NCBI GenBank assembly: GCA_013339895.1
Contig: JABACO010000001.1
Location: 22,588,996-22,652,995, forward strand
Source of the DNA: Ephydatia muelleri
Taxonomy: Eukaryota; Porifera; Demospongiae; Spongillida; Spongillidae
DNA: 64,000 nt
Reading direction: 5' to 3'
Below the pieces are notes generated by a model, which did no database searches, was not told where the DNA came from, and saw only the letters and a program-made list of their open reading frames with translations. Positions 32,461 to 46,075 of the stretch are shown in pieces; position 1 is the first letter of the stretch; the number at the start of each line of letters is the position of its first letter. A program made the translations under genes and the position numbers.

Positions 32461-35400
32461 GTTGGCAAAAACATGTCTGCAATTTTAATATTACTGGAAA
32501 ACCACGTGTGAGAGTTACGACATCAACACAAGGCCCGGTTCTTAACACCAATCCAATTCTAGGCTTCAATAGAAGCCGCACCCTTTGTTAGGTAATGGTA
32601 TAACTGCTGTGCAGTTGCCTCTGCACAGCTTAGAAATGGACCTGATCTGTCCATAGGAATAATAAGCTGATCCTTTTAGCTTCTCTCTGTTGGAACATGT
32701 TCCCACCACACCTGAAACAAGCAATGCTCGGAGGGGATGCACTACCTTCATCTTCTGCACTATTTTGATGCCTTTTTCAATGTCAAGTTTGTACTCTCCT
32801 GTAGTTGGTGGTGTATTTGCAAGTCTGCCACGCTAACAAACTAAGTGACTCAGTTGACTTCATGTCATTATTGTCAAATGAACAAAACTCTGCTACCTTT
32901 AGTTTTATTTTGATAATGAACTTTTATTCATTAGAAAATGGAAGTTATATACCTTGCACTACTAACCTAGGGTTGTCTCTGACATAAGGCATCCGGGCTA
33001 AAATAGTTTACGCTTTCCTATCTGTGAAGAAATGGTATTCAGTTATATGAATGTAACCATGCCATGGGAGATATATTCTCTGAGGCTTTATCATTACAAA
33101 GATAATTATTCATCCAAACTGGAGTGTTAGTTTAGTGGAATAGAATAAATGTAGAAAACTGATGTGTTGACTGGAATAACAATCAGTATGGTATATTACC
33201 ATAGATATAGAAGATTCCTATTTCCAGTGGTGGTCAGTATGCAATGGTACACCTGAGCTTTTATGCAAGCAGATTTGCATGTCGCAAATTTGGTACAGAA
33301 CACAAGTGCTAATGATGTTGTGATCTACATTAGCGGTCAAAATAAACATGACAGTTCATAATCGTACAGCGATGATGCTACCAAGATATGTTTTCCATTT
33401 TTTAGGAATATAAATTACAATATTAGAGTGAGACATTGGAAAGTCTAAGTTCCACTAGTCTTTAACATTATTAACACTTAAGGGTGGTCATAATGACTTC
33501 GTGTTATGAACTGTCTTCAAATGGTTTTATTCAATCGTACTGCACAGTGCGACCATCGTAGAATGTAGACAAACTGTTATGATTATTTGGACCACTACTG
33601 TACATTGTGTGTAGGTTGACTTCAGCCATTCAAACACAAACCATTCCCAACGTACAGCTGTGTTTGAACATGTATCATTGGCATGCATCTTCACAAGTCT
33701 GCATATCACTGAACACCTGCCATTATGGAGGTGTTGAGATGTTAGTGTCACCTCTTGTGTCCATCCACCCAGCCTAGGGGATAACTGCCTGGGAGACAAT
33801 AGCATAGAACCCTTGATATTGATCATCAGTCAATGCCCCCTGGAGGTGTTTGGGTAAGTTCACTGCATACTGTCTGTGTAGCAGTGTTTATGATGGGTGT
33901 GTGGGTGGGGTTGTGCATCTTTTGAGGTTGCTAGAAAACCACATAAATGTACTGATGCCTATGTACCTCTCTGATCCACCAAGATGCCTTTAAAACCACG
34001 CATAACAACTCTGTTCTGTTGCCTAGCAACCGAATTGACATATTATCATATGCTTCAAACAAGACTTCCCTCTGCTGGGCATTATTTGGACTACCAATAT
34101 CCAAGTCTGTATTTTGGAAGCATTCAGTGCTCTCTCATCCACCCTAGCGGTTATGCCAGATATTTGTTAAACCCCTTCTGATCCCCATATGCATGCACAC
34201 ACACATGCACAGATGCACACACACACAATATACATGTGCATTACGTCATGCTGTACGAAGAGGGTGGGGTGACAATATTATTGCTGGGCTCCTCCTCCAC
34301 TCTCAATGGGCCTGATGTATGTGTTTAAAGCCTTCAGCATTAGGCAATGGTGGTCTTGGGAAAAGCTCATAGCTACAGTGTAATCATTGTACTTGAGTAA
34401 TACAAGTTTCCCCTTCAGTGGAATTTTGAATGGGAGGGGTGGGGGTGGCATGAATGAAGACATGATGCTACCTTTAGTTTTATTTTGATAATGAACTTTT
34501 ATTCATTAGAATGGTGATAGAGGGAGTAAATAATGTTTAATGTTCTGATGAAGGTGAATGGAGGTGCCGACCAATGACCATATATGGTAGGACCATTACA
34601 ATGTAAACCACATACCAATATCCATATCAGGTGATCTATATCTCATGTGATCTCATTATTGCACACTAACTATGCTCACTGTATGATTGGTGTGTTGTCA
34701 TAGCAACTGATTTGTTCATTTGTATCTCTATCAGGCTGACGAATATTGCTGAAACTTGGTGAGTCATGTTGCACTATACATGTACACTCAGTTCACAATG
34801 ACCGTTTTGTTAATAAATACCATTACATAATGTCTAGTCATGTACAAAGCAGTCAACTCGCAAAACAGGCATTACGTAGATAAACACAGAGGTCTGCTGG
34901 ATGTCACAATGTGGTCTGGAGACTAGTATCGGACAATGGGAGATATTGTGATGGTATTTGGTGTCGCTCTCAAGTTTCCTGGTGTCAGTTGCTATGACAT
35001 CATTGTGACCTCACCCAAGGGAATGTGTAGACTATAACACAAGCTTTCCCATCTCTCTCCTATTGCTTCACACATATCCCTAGCACCCACCCAGTCTCCA
35101 TGACAACATATTGGTGTAGTGTTGACTCTGCATGACACCTAACATATGTAAATACAAATCAACCAACACAGAGCTGGAGCCACGTAGAGAACTCGTGCCT
35201 ATACTGTATAAAACCATTAGCCGTACTCTGGGGTACTGAATGAAGTTGGCATAAAAATTAAATTAATCTCATTTCTGCATACCCATGTGCGATGGATGAT
35301 TTGGTTGGTATAAGGTCCAACAGCGGATCCAAAAGCTTGAGACCCAAGTGGGCATGGGGTTTAGTGTGCGAGTTTAATTAAGCTTATGAATGTAATGAAG

Positions 35401-36400
35401 ACTGAGTTTCATGCTCATTTAATTTAATCAGTACATTACACGTCCAAGTTACAATCAATACGAGACATTGGGCATAATTATACACTCTGCAGTCACAAAT
35501 GGGTAGACAGATTGGAGAGGGGGAGGAGGGGGCGGTATCGAAACCTCCCTGGATCCTCCACTGCTGATCGGACTATGATATGTACATGTTTGGCTTTTAT
35601 TTTGTAATGATCAAGAGCAATGAAGTGGTTAGCAGGTCTTATTTCAAACCCAGGGTACGGTGGTACCCCAAGTACCTACTGCTCTCCATGTGAATCCCAC
35701 ATTCACATTTTGAGTTTATTAATGTGATGTTGATATGTTGCAATACTAAATGACAAACATGCAATTTTACTGGTAGTTTCAGTGTTTTATACATTTATTT
35801 GTGGTGTGCTCAAAGGACACTTTGTGTCTTTGGCGTGTCATATATGATGGCAGGCCAAATCACACAACAATGATTGTTCACGGTCATATTGATAGTTAAT
35901 GATTCTAAGTTCTTCAGCAAACAAATACTGAATGGGACTGGAAGGTTGCTAGGTAGCATATATTGTGCATGAAGTGTCAATAGAGAGTTAGGGCATTTAC
36001 AATCTAGTGGGTGGGGTGGGTGTCTATGTTATGAGTAAAACTATAAGTTAGAGTATTATTTGTCAGTTACATGTATACTGCACCTATTTTGGTTTGAAAT
36101 CTGTTATTCTGGCCAATGAAATCTGTCACCCTCTTAATAGATTAAGAATTCTTGCATGCTTTAAACCTGCAACCATGCACTTATAGTTACCTGGCCTAAA
36201 ATGATGAAAACAAACAAATCCACATACAAACCTGAAGTCCTGAACTAATAGACTGTATATCAGCGTGAAGGAACCCAATATGTGCATGTACATGTACCAT
36301 ACATACCACATACTAAAGGCATGCAAAGCTGAGGTGCTGCTAATGAATATGTTTAATGTGCGTGGTTCTGTGCTTTATTATGGTATATTCTTTCACAGCA
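32461..36400. other. Anonymous sequence
   Basis: No domain-bearing ORF seen. A 45-bp sequence (CTACCTTTAGTTTTATTTTG and what follows) occurs at 32895 and again at 34470. A stretch at 32480-32520 (ATATTACTGGAAAACCACG) recalls the LRR-unit repeats at 10657 and 47785. GTTGCCTAGCAACCG at 34019 is a short palindrome of the X-box type. Confidence 0.45.
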
Positions 36401-36401
36401 A

Positions 36402-36531
36402 AAATCACTTCTCATATGATGGTACAAAGTTATTGAAAGAGATAGCTAGGACCTCACAACCTGGAATGGAGCTGCAGATAGATGAGCCTCCCACCACTCA
36501 TGACCCTTCCACCAATGACCCACACAACAGG
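36402..36531 (+). CDS. Candidate internal exon, function unknown
   Basis: A 130 nt segment between a pyrimidine-rich TTCTTTCACAG and a CAG/GTGAAA donor. It is open in one frame and encodes FSYDGTKLLKEIARTSQPGM followed by an acidic, Pro/Thr/Asp-rich tail. No family recognised. It lies 5' of LRR-unit copy B on the same strand, so it could belong to the same gene. Confidence 0.3.
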
Positions 36532-37221
36532 TGAAACAAGCACTCTATGGATGGGTGTAAGGTCCCTTAGATATTTCACAACACAATATAGAGTATACCA
36601 TGGGGCAACCCTTGCCTTGCTAAAAATCTCATATTAGACAGGATGTAAGAAAACACTGCGACCTCTTTTTGGTGTTGTAAAGAGAGGCTGGTGTAGTTGA
36701 TGGAAAAATGATGACCTTTAGACAGGCTTTATTATGACACATCGAAGTCTTGTGTATCAAAAATTTCTTCGTAGCATCACTCGAATTGCTAAAACCTCTT
36801 GTTACGAATGCTGTATCTGCATGCATTAGAGGACAATAAAAGCTATTTTTGCTTTGAGGCAGTATAACACAATTGTGAAGCCAGTGCCATTTGTCAAACC
36901 AAGAGGGCTGAATGCTTCTTTTGGCTACATTGGTCTTACTATTTTCATGTTGTGGGAACGGAATCCTCTTGGTTGATGTGGTTTCTCAGGAATGAAACTT
37001 GCAATCGCCGATCTTCCAAGTGCCAGAATTCAGAATTCAGAATTCGTTTTCTTGTTAAACACAAACCACATGGAGAGCAGCAGGTACAGTAGCAGCTATA
37101 AGCTGAATCATTTATAATGCTTATACCGGCTGCTCACCGTTTGATTTATGTTTAACTGCTTTGAATAATTAATAAGATCATGTATAATTAATAATCAGTA
37201 AAAAAAGTGTGGAGCCGCCAT
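36532..37221. other. No gene recognised
   Basis: AT-rich DNA. A triple CAGAATT repeat is at 37025-37046. No supported exon was seen. Confidence 0.4.
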
Positions 37222-39006
37222 TACTTTTGGGCAAGACCTACTACATTTACACCAAGTACGTCATTAACATGCGCATGTTTTGCAAAGGCCCGGTACATGA
37301 TAATTGATTATTTCAGAGATAGTACTATGATGATATTAAATAATATGTGATGCTGCATGCATGTCAGACCACAAAGTATACAATTGATCGTGTCTGCTCA
37401 GACCATCTCAGTTGTGTGTTGTAGTACCTGATTTGATGCTGCTATGCACATGCAGTGGTGTTTTACGTGCATGTCTACGCTGCAATACTTAGTACATTTG
37501 ATTCATTTGATTCATTAGCATGACGAAGGGAATTACTTTTGCTTGTGCTAATAGATCGCCGCAACTGATATAGAATTTGAATTATTGCCCCTACTTTACA
37601 GAATGGGTGAAGAACGTCAGTAACGTAGCATAGATACGTTCAAATAAACAGCAGAAACCTCGGGTAATGAAACATGAGTCAACATTGCCGATGACCATGA
37701 ATCACATGTGCAGACAGATAATGACTGTGTATCAGATGGCATTACGGTGCCAGACGAGACCTTTTAAGTAATAAATATCATTCTATCCAAAGACGAACTT
37801 AAACCTTTATATTTCATTTCGTTTCTCACGTGATTTCTGAGGTTCGAGGGTGAGGAATGGTAAGTTTCCCAACGATTTACTTTGTGATGTGGGAAATTAC
37901 TCTTAACTCTATACAAACTGATTTTTTAGTACTTAAATACGTGAATGGGCATGTAGCATCGACGCAAATCAGGGATGAAGAATAAGCAATGTGTCGTATA
38001 ACCTAATTTATGGAATTACTGACATCTGATTGCTGTCCACACAGTGTTACGAGTTATGTGACATTTGCATTTTCGTGCGGTTGTTAAAATACAAGATAGA
38101 GTGTGCTCTAAATGGATCTGATACATACTGTAGTGTGGCCTTTGTCGACTCTAAAGTCCATTTCACGCTGATGCTGATCACGTTCTCAATAAAGCGATCG
38201 TGTTACAACTTGAAGCAGATTTCAGCTGTCATCAGTCACACCATGTGACCTTAAAATGTGTACGGCGCCATAGTGTGAATGGAATTGCATGTTACTGATA
38301 AGTTATTGACATTTGTGCTACGTTGCACTGGCCCTGGGGAACGATGGCTTGACCCACCAAACCTTCAAGTCGTACTTGTCAGCAGTGTATTGGACGGGAT
38401 CGAGAATTCCACGAGTACCACGTTCCTGCAATACTTCCAAAAGGACAAGACCTCTCTGACTATTGCTTGGGACACTGTATGACTGGGCGGTGCCATCTCA
38501 CCACACCCCCAAACATGGTGCCACAATGCCCCCGGAGTACGACCAATGATAGATAATAGTGGCAGAAGATTAACCACAATTAATAATATGGAGCGAACCA
38601 CGCAAATACCCCCGTTAACATGCCCAACAAAACACTCACTGGTCTGGTTTGACTTGATCGATCAATCACAAAAAATGACAACTACAAAACACGTGTTCAA
38701 TTACTGACTTGGTTCCGTTCCGGAATAAAACTAACATACATACATCATTAGAAATACAATGTCATGTCTTCGTGTAGTAATGATGATGACCTCATCGTTT
38801 ACCTTTGTAAAGAACATGTGTTGTTATGGTTATTGTGAATGTCATTTGCAGTTTGTATGGTTGCTTCGAAAAAGAGGAATGGGATAGGACTTTGCTGGGA
38901 GAACTGCTGCTAAAGGCACCTAATCTAGAATCTCTGAAGTAGGTACTCAGTCCGTACCAGGAGTGGAGAGAGGACTCACTGAAGGGGAGGAGTATGGGCA
39001 ACACAA
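37222..39006 (+). repeat. LRR-exon unit, copy B
   Basis: Parallel to copy A from GGGCAAGACCTACTACATTTA onward, including AAGCGATCGTGTTACAAC (38192), GATAAGTTATTG (38297), CACCACACCCCCAAACATGG (38499) and AATGATGATGACCTCATC (38779), then LRR exon alpha. It has no T9 element at the position where copy A has one. An extra 120 bp (about 38590-38750) is specific to B. At 39007 it is cut by the 39014-46385 element. Confidence 0.75.
38852..38938 (+). CDS. LRR exon alpha, copy B
   Basis: 87 nt between a TTTGCAG acceptor and GTAGGT donor, same phase as 10244-10330. It reads LYGCFEKEEWDRTLLGELLL then KAPNLESL. Exon beta, expected about 110 bp downstream, is displaced by the large insertion, so this LRR copy is unlikely to splice normally. 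Confidence 0.6.
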
Positions 39007-39733
39007 CTAGCAGCAGAGATAATATATAGAGGGATTGGAAACTCATCACGTGCGCCATTCAATGCTATAGTATGCCCGCGGGCTATGCGTGCAAGTGCGA
39101 ATCACACTTCTGAACCTGTCAAAAGGGGTGGATTCGGGTCGACCAAATAAGCGCTTTTTCCCCATAGTAGGCATATGCTCTGTCCACTTTTACGCATTCT
39201 CTGTGTTGTTTGACTGTTATACTAGTTGGATAACCATTTTGAGCAATTGTCCTATCTGCTTTGCTTCAATGTTTGCATTTTAATAGGATTTTTGGCAATA
39301 ATTTTCTTTTCTGTACCTTTATCATCTTTCCACCGCTACCTAGGCCTTTCATTATTGTGTTAGTACATTACATACGGTGGCATAGTGATTGTTTGAGCGT
39401 CACCGGTTGAACGGAAGGGTAGTTATACCATTTTGAGGGTCCTCATTTGCTGTACCTTTTGCGTTGTTTCTGGAGGACCTAAACACTTGAAAGGTGGGTT
39501 ATAAGAAAGACCGGTAGTGTGGCTAGGCGTATTTTGACCACTAACAAGCTATATTTGCGCTGTCCACGCTCTTCCAAAGGTGCGCTATGGGAAGAAAATT
39601 TCGCCTTGGTCGCCGTCGTAAATGCGCGGAATGCAGTAAGGGTGGTGTTCTAAGTCTGGGGTGTCTCTTCCGCGGCAAGCGCTGGTGATTCATGTGTCTT
39701 CAGGGCTTTCAGTAGTCTCCCCGATCAAAGATA

Positions 39734-41040
39734 ATGCCCCGACTCCTGTCCCAGCACTTAATAATAATAATAGATGAAATGAAAAAAATCCAATGTGCCT
39801 CATTTCAATATACTAGGGGCTCCAATAGGAGATTTTTGTTTTGTGCCAAGTATATTGCTCAAAAACGTACAGACGCTTCCAAGTTGCTCCAGCAGTTAGC
39901 CCAGGTAGGTTCTTCAGATCCTCATGTAGCCATGCTTCTACTCCGTCAATGTGGAGGGTTTTGTAGACTGATACACTTGGCCAGAACTATCCCACCTTCT
40001 TTAGCTGGTGATGCCCTCAGTCTGTTTGATGATGAGATGCGGCAGTGTTTTGCAGAGTGTACTGCAGTAGACACTCCTGACTTCACGTGGCAGCAAGCAC
40101 AACTTAGTCTAAGTCGGGGTGGTTTAGGCTTGCATCATGTCTCCTATCACTCTCCTGCTGCATATTTAGCCTCAGCTGTCAGTTCAGGCTTATCTTGTGA
40201 GGTTTGTAGGTACTTGCACCACTCTATAGACCTTTATAACACTTGTTGATCCCCCTGACTCACTTACTCCCGATTCTATTGACAACAGCTGTTTCACACT
40301 CCCTCAGAAGTTCCTGTCAAACAAAATTGAGGATTGTCAGTTCAAGAAACTATTTGATAACTCCACTCCAATCGACAGGGCTCGTCTACTATCCATTTCA
40401 TCACTCCATGCCTCAGCTTGGCTATCAGTTACTCCATCCCCTATAGCATGGGCCTTCACTTGGAGCCTTCTGAATTTCAGGTGGCGATAAAATGGTAGCT
40501 CGGTGTCCCAGTTGCTCAAGGTCAAAGTTGCCCTCAATGTAATGCTGCCTTGGATGCTTATGGCCATCATGCTTTGTGTTGCAATTTGGGGGGTGATGTT
40601 GTCTCACGTCACAACAGGTTGAGAGACATCTTCGATGATTTTTGTCACTCTGTGTGTCTTGCTCCACAACTAGAGATGGGTGGGTGGTCTAGGGATCGTA
40701 CTCGTCCAGCTGATGTTCTAGTTCCAAACTGGGTCCTGGGTAAGCCAGCAGCTTTTGACCTGTCTGTCACATCAACGCTAAATGCACAAATTTTTCAAGA
40801 CGCGTGTGTGACAGCAGGTTCAGCTGCCTTGGCTGCCCAGATCCGCAAGCACTGAGTGAATGACGAAAGGTGCAGGGATCTAGGCTGGGCATGTATCCCT
40901 CTTGTGGTGGAGACGTGCGGATGTTGGGGTACTGAGGCTTTTCAAGCTTTTTCAAGACTTGCCACCCGTTTGTCCACCAGGCAGGGACGTCCCAAATCAC
41001 TCGTGAGTAAATGAAATCTTTGGAAGACTCAGTTTGGCCC
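39734..41040 (+). pseudogene. RT/nuclease cassette copy 1: C-terminal half
   Basis: Frame 39734-40249 matches the post-RT region (MLLLRQCGGFCRLIHLARTI, QAQLSLSRGGLGLHHVSYHS). Frame 40550-40855 has the nuclease-like end: DAYGHHALCCNLGGDVVSRH, LRDIFDD, then RTRPADVLVPNW and AAFDLSVTSTLN. The RPAD and AAFD acidic residues plus the upstream GHH-C cluster resemble a restriction-like endonuclease with a zinc cluster. The RT core is absent, so this is a 5'-truncated copy. Same family as copy 2 (41221-44390). Confidence 0.7.
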
Positions 41041-41220
41041 TTGTGAGAGCGAATTCCCGAGCCATCCTATCCCGCTCTCTGTAAACTGTTAAAGTACTGT
41101 AGGTAGCAGCATATCAATAATAATTTCCATTCGTGTATTCTTATGTATATATGTATGAATCAAAATCAATAATAATAATAATGTACACCGCAGCCACCGC
41201 AGACGCCTCATTCCACACGT

Positions 41221-44200
41221 ATGTATATGGCTCCACCGTCATCGCAGCCTCCCTTTCCTCTACGTAGTAATACAACACACAGAGTCCCTCCAAATTTGCA
41301 GCAGCTGCCTGCAGCATCTCAGCAGCTGCCTGCAGCACCTCAGCAGCTGTCGTCGCCACCACATCAGGAACCTTTGGCACCGCATGATATACCTTCAACG
41401 TCATCCGCGGGTCACCAAACTAGTTGCTCTTTCCGGAAGCGGTGCCCGGTTTCCGAATGCCCAGAGCGAATAGCTCCATCCATGTTGCGATCTCACATGT
41501 CCCTGCATGCCCAAGGTTTGTTCCCTGGAGGGGTCCCACAGACGTGGTTGTTTGAACAAGATCTGTTCATCTGCCCACATTGTTCACAATTGGTGGCGAA
41601 CTCGAGGGTAGCTTCACATTCTAGACAGTGCAAGGTTCCTCCCCCCATATCTTCAGCCCAGAATGATGACACACAGTCAGCGTCAGCATTTGTGCCTGAT
41701 CTGCCCACTTTTGCAGATGTTTGCCAGCTTAAACCCAACATTACGGTTTGTCCCTAAAAGGGCAAGACCCAGTTTTGCAAGAGCACTTTCATCTACCTTA
41801 AGGTCTGTCTTAGATGAAAACTCAGAAGAGGCTTGGTTGAAGCTCTTCATGTTACCAAAGTGTGTTCTTCCCTCCCTAAAAAGTAAAGGCCGCCACTTCA
41901 AGCACACCCCAATCAAAGTCTTGTGTGATCTTTGGGCAAAGAATGAGTTTAGTACCCTCTGGAACCTTGTAGGGTCCAATGTCCGTAAATCCCATCACAG
42001 CAGAAGCATAGGAACTCTAAGAGCCTGTCAGATTCGGTTAAATCCTTAGCAAAGATCGGTTTGCATGGAAAAGCCTGCAGAATACTTTTATCTGATAGGC
42101 TTGCTCCCCTCAATAATTCTACCTGGGAGCTGCTCAAATCAAAACACCCTAGTGCTCCTCTACCCACTCCTCCAGATGTTCCTTGCACTCCACTCTCTCT
42201 AGATCCTGATTTCAAAATCCTACCCATCCTTTTCTCCTTCCCAAAGGGCACTGCTGCTGGTCCCTCAGGCCTCAGGGTACAGCATCTAATTGATGCTGCA
42301 CAAATCCCTCTTCCAATTTCCATTGGCTCATCCCTGAGGGATATTGTCAACCTCCTTGCAGCAGACAAAGCTCCATTGTAGTTGCCAGGTTTCTAGCAGG
42401 CGGAAGCCTCACTGCTTCGAACAAGTTTAAAGATGGCTCTCCACCTGATATCAGGCCTATTTCTGTTGGGGAAACTCTCAGAAGGCTAACAGGAAGTGCT
42501 TGTGCTCTTTAGTGAAAGATAAAGTGTCCAGTTGTTTTGAGCCCCATCAGTTTGGTGTAGCCTGTTCACATGGCACCGAAAAAGTGGTACACGGCCTTCG
42601 AAAGTGCATTGAAGAACACTGGGATGATGAAGATTTCATCGTCCTGAAAGTAGATATGAGAAATGCTTTCAACCTTATTTCCAGGCAGGCTCTTCTATCT
42701 GAATGCTCCACATTTTTCCCAGAACTCCTTCCATGGGCAAGGTGGTGTTACGGTTCACACCCTTATTTGTGGCACCCCCTAGGACATCTCACTTCTGAGG
42801 CAGGTGTGCAGCAGGGAGATCCATTAGGCCCTTTGTTTTTCGCTTTGGTTCTGCACAAGGTCATTGACGCCATCGATGCAGATGATGACTGCCTTCATCT
42901 CATCCTTCAGGCATGGTACTTGGATGATCGGGTGCTGGCTGGCCCCAGACAAGCTGTTCTGCGAGCACTCTCCATTATTGAAGACCTTGGTCCACCACTG
43001 GGTATTTTCATCAATTTATCCAAATGTGAACTATTTAGCCGCAGCGATATTTCCATGTTCCCTCCTTATGAAAGCTTCACATGTACCACACCTATACATT
43101 CTTGGTACTCCTATTGGGACTATCTTTTCTGCACTGGGTTCTATACCGCGAAGCAAAATTGACAAAGTGCTATCTATGTTGAAAGATGTTTCAGATATTG
43201 ACCCACAGGTAGCCTTTAATTTGCTACAGCTTTGCAGTGGTTTTTGTAATATGGTGCATTTAGCCAGATCAACACCCCCCCCCCCCCCCCCCCCCCCCCC
43301 CTAGCGTTGGCTGCTGATTCTCTGAAGATACTTGACTTGGATTTAAGGAGTTGCTTCTCCAAGTGCTTATCTTGAGGCCGCCTGGTGCCAATCCCAACTG
43401 AGCCTAAGGTTTGGAGTTTTCGGCCTTCGCTCACTCTCTCACCACTCAAGTGCTGCCTTCATTGCATCCTTTTGTTCATCTGGCTTTGCCACTGCAGATA
43501 ACCATCATCTGATTCATGCGGTTAATACCTTCAATAGCTTAGTCTCTACCTCAGATGCCATCTCTCCAGAGTCTGCCATTGAGTCTCCTCCCTCGCAGAG
43601 ATCTCTCTCCCATAAGCTGGATAGCTTGACTCACAGTAGATTGTACGACTCAGCTTCTCCAGCAAACAAAGCTCGCCTCCTCTCTGCCTCTGCTTCCTTG
43701 GCCACTTCATGGGTTTCAGTCCTTCCTTCGGGTGAGCTCGGCCTGCATTTTGACCCTAGAGAATTCCGCACAGCTATTTCATGGTGGCTGGGTTTAGAAA
43801 CAACAAAAGCCTCCTGCTGTCTGCTATGTCCCGAATTAGCTTTGGACCCCCTGGGGCATCATGCACTGTCATGCAGACGAGGTGGTGATGTGGTTCTCCA
43901 ACACAACCAGCTGCGAGATGTCTTTGTAGATATTTGCCACAAGGCAAACCTTGGAGTGAGGATCGAGGCAGGTAGTGCCACTTACCCCTGACCTTTCTAG
44001 GTCTCATCCTGCGGATGCCCTAGTGAACAATTGGATAGGTGGAAGCTCTGCCGCTTTTGATGTAACAGTGACGTCTTCTCTTAATCAAGTGTTACTGCAG
44101 GAACAGCTGCACTACTGGCAGAGCAGAGGAAGCACCAGGCGAATGACCCCAAGTGTGATACCCTTGGATGGAAATGCATCCCTCTTGCTGTGGAGAGCTA

Positions 44201-44390
44201 TGGGAACTGGGGTTTTGAAGCCAAGCAGGCTTTTTCCCATTTGGCCTCACGCCTGTCCTTTGGCATAGGACACCAGAAGTCAAAGCTCTTGTATGGGAGG
44301 CTAAACGTAACCCTGGTGAGGTGCAATACCAGAGCTCTCCTAAGCAGAGCATGCAATTTGTTTTAGTTACTCTATATGTATTTGTCATGG
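41221..44390 (+). pseudogene. RT/nuclease cassette copy 2: zinc fingers, RT, nuclease
   Basis: 41221-41757: Pro/Gln-rich start, then two C2H2-like fingers (CPVSECPERIAPSMLRSHMS and CPHCSQLVANSRVASHSRQC). 41760-42380: WLKLFMLPKCVLPS and FPKGTAAGPSGLRVQHLID (RT start). 42500-43162: RT core with VLKVDMRNAFNLISRQALLS, GVQQGDPLGPLFFALVLH and the catalytic QAWYLDDRVLAG. Interrupted by a C run (43269-43302). 43620-44240: CCLLCPE ... GHHALSCRRGGDVVLQHN and AAFDVTVTSSLNQ. About five frame breaks. The arrangement fits a non-LTR element with C-terminal endonuclease; the clade is not identified. Confidence 0.78.
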
Positions 44391-44549
44391 GTATATGTAT
44401 TCATGCATTCTTGTATTCTCTGCTGTATTGATAATGATTCATGTGCACATTTATCACACAATGGCAAGTAATGGCATAAATGAATATGCACTAATATACT
44501 GCCGGTCCTAAAATGGGTAACATTTACAAAATGGAGACAAGTCTACGTT

Positions 44550-46075
44550 GCTGAGTTTAGACCTAAATATTTTTCCGGAGGATGCAGTAACCACATAGTC
44601 TGGTAATGAATTCCAAATGTGTATAACTCTGATTCAGAAAAAGTTTGAGCGAAAATTATGGTGAGGTGATGACAAAGGACTAAGTTTGATTGAGTTCCCT
44701 CTTGTACTGTATGGTGACAAATTGATATGAAAGAAAGCCGATGTATCAATGCCAACAAGGTTTTTCACAATCTTGAAACACATAACAAGGTCAAAATAAT
44801 CTGTACGATATTCCAATGAATGAAGACCTAAATTAGCAAGACGATCAGTATAGCTCATAGTAACAGCTTTACTTGTATAAAAAGAGCTCTGGTGAAAAAG
44901 CGTTGAATTCTTTCAACACATTTAGTGTCTTGTATGAGCCACGGATTCCACACTGGAGTATTGTATTCGAGAATTGGTCTCACATATGAATGAATACTCT
45001 ACAAAGCGTTGAAATATTAAGCGTTTGAAGACCTTTAAGCAGAAGTGAACACCTTTGGAAAGTCTTTGCAGCAATTGATGCACAATGTAAGCTGGGTTTA
45101 AAATCAGATGTAATATGAACACCTAAGTCACAAATATAAAAAACCCTATTTAGCAGTACACCATCCAGGGAGTAAGAATTTCTTGCAGAGTTATGACCAA
45201 AGGATATTACACTGCACTTCTGAAAAGCAATATTAAGCTGCCATGTTTCAGTCCACATACAAAAATTCGGTGAGGATGAATCAGAAGAGTGAGTAGCGTA
45301 GAGTTTGGTATCATCTGCAAATATTTTAGCTTGAACTGGTGGCACGAAACAATCAGGAAGGTCATTGATATAAATAATAGAGGTCCAAGCACTGATTCCT
45401 GAGGAACACCACTGGTAACAGGTAGGGAAGAAGATAAAGACTGACCAATATGACTTGCTGAGAACGATTCATAAGAAATGAAGATAATCACCTCACCAAG
45501 ACCCATAGCTCTCTACATTATACAGCAGCTTTGTATGAGAGATAGAATCAAAGGCTTTAGCAAAGTCTATATACACAGAATCAATTTTAGAACGAATATC
45601 AGTAAGGAGAGTCCATTCATTAAGTGTGATTAGCAATTGGGTACAAGTAGAACGCCTGGCAAGAAAGTCAAACTGATCTTTGGAGATAAGGCTGTTAGAA
45701 CAAAGAAAGAGTACCATTGATTTATACACAATAGACTCCATTACTTTGCAACAAACACTGGTAAGAGAAACCGGACGATAATTGCTAGGTGATTTACGGG
45801 AACCTTTTTTGAAAATGGGACAAACAATTGCCTGTTTCCAACCCAGAGGTATACACGCAGTCCATAGACATTGTAAAAAGCCTGAAAGGCAATGGCAGAA
45901 GCAACTGATTTTAAAAATCCAGCAGGAAAACCATCTGGCGTTCTGGAATATTTAGAAGGAAGACGCTTCAGGGCACACAATACTTTACTGTGTAATTGCA
46001 ACTCATCAGAATTGTTGAATGCCTTAGTTTCCTTTCCCCTTTCTGCTTTCAAATATGGCACGTAGTTAACATCAG
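44550..46075 (-). pseudogene. LINE RT remnant (CR1/L2/Jockey-like)
   Basis: Minus-strand fragments in order: SRTPDGFPAGFLKS (46000-45930); FSKKVPVNHLAIIVR (about 45800); LISKDQFDFLARRSTCTQLL and DSVYIDFAKAFDSISHTKLL (45690-45510, RT motif A); VTSGVPQESVLGPLLFI (about 45420); a reading through the YADD region near 45330 with FADDTKLYAT (45335-45300); MSYTDRLANLGLHSLEYR (44858-44800). No endonuclease, so the 5' end is truncated. Several frameshifts. Orientation is opposite to the RT/nuclease cassettes. Confidence 0.82.

Noticed and set aside
34741..34764. 24-nt candidate exon between CTATCAG and GTGAGT
   Set aside because: Too short to judge and without a partner exon in phase.
39587..39688. 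Short basic ORF beginning MGRKFRLGRRRKCAECSKGG
   Set aside because: Too short; zinc-knuckle-like CAEC alone is not enough. It could be the start of RT cassette copy 1 but no link is visible.
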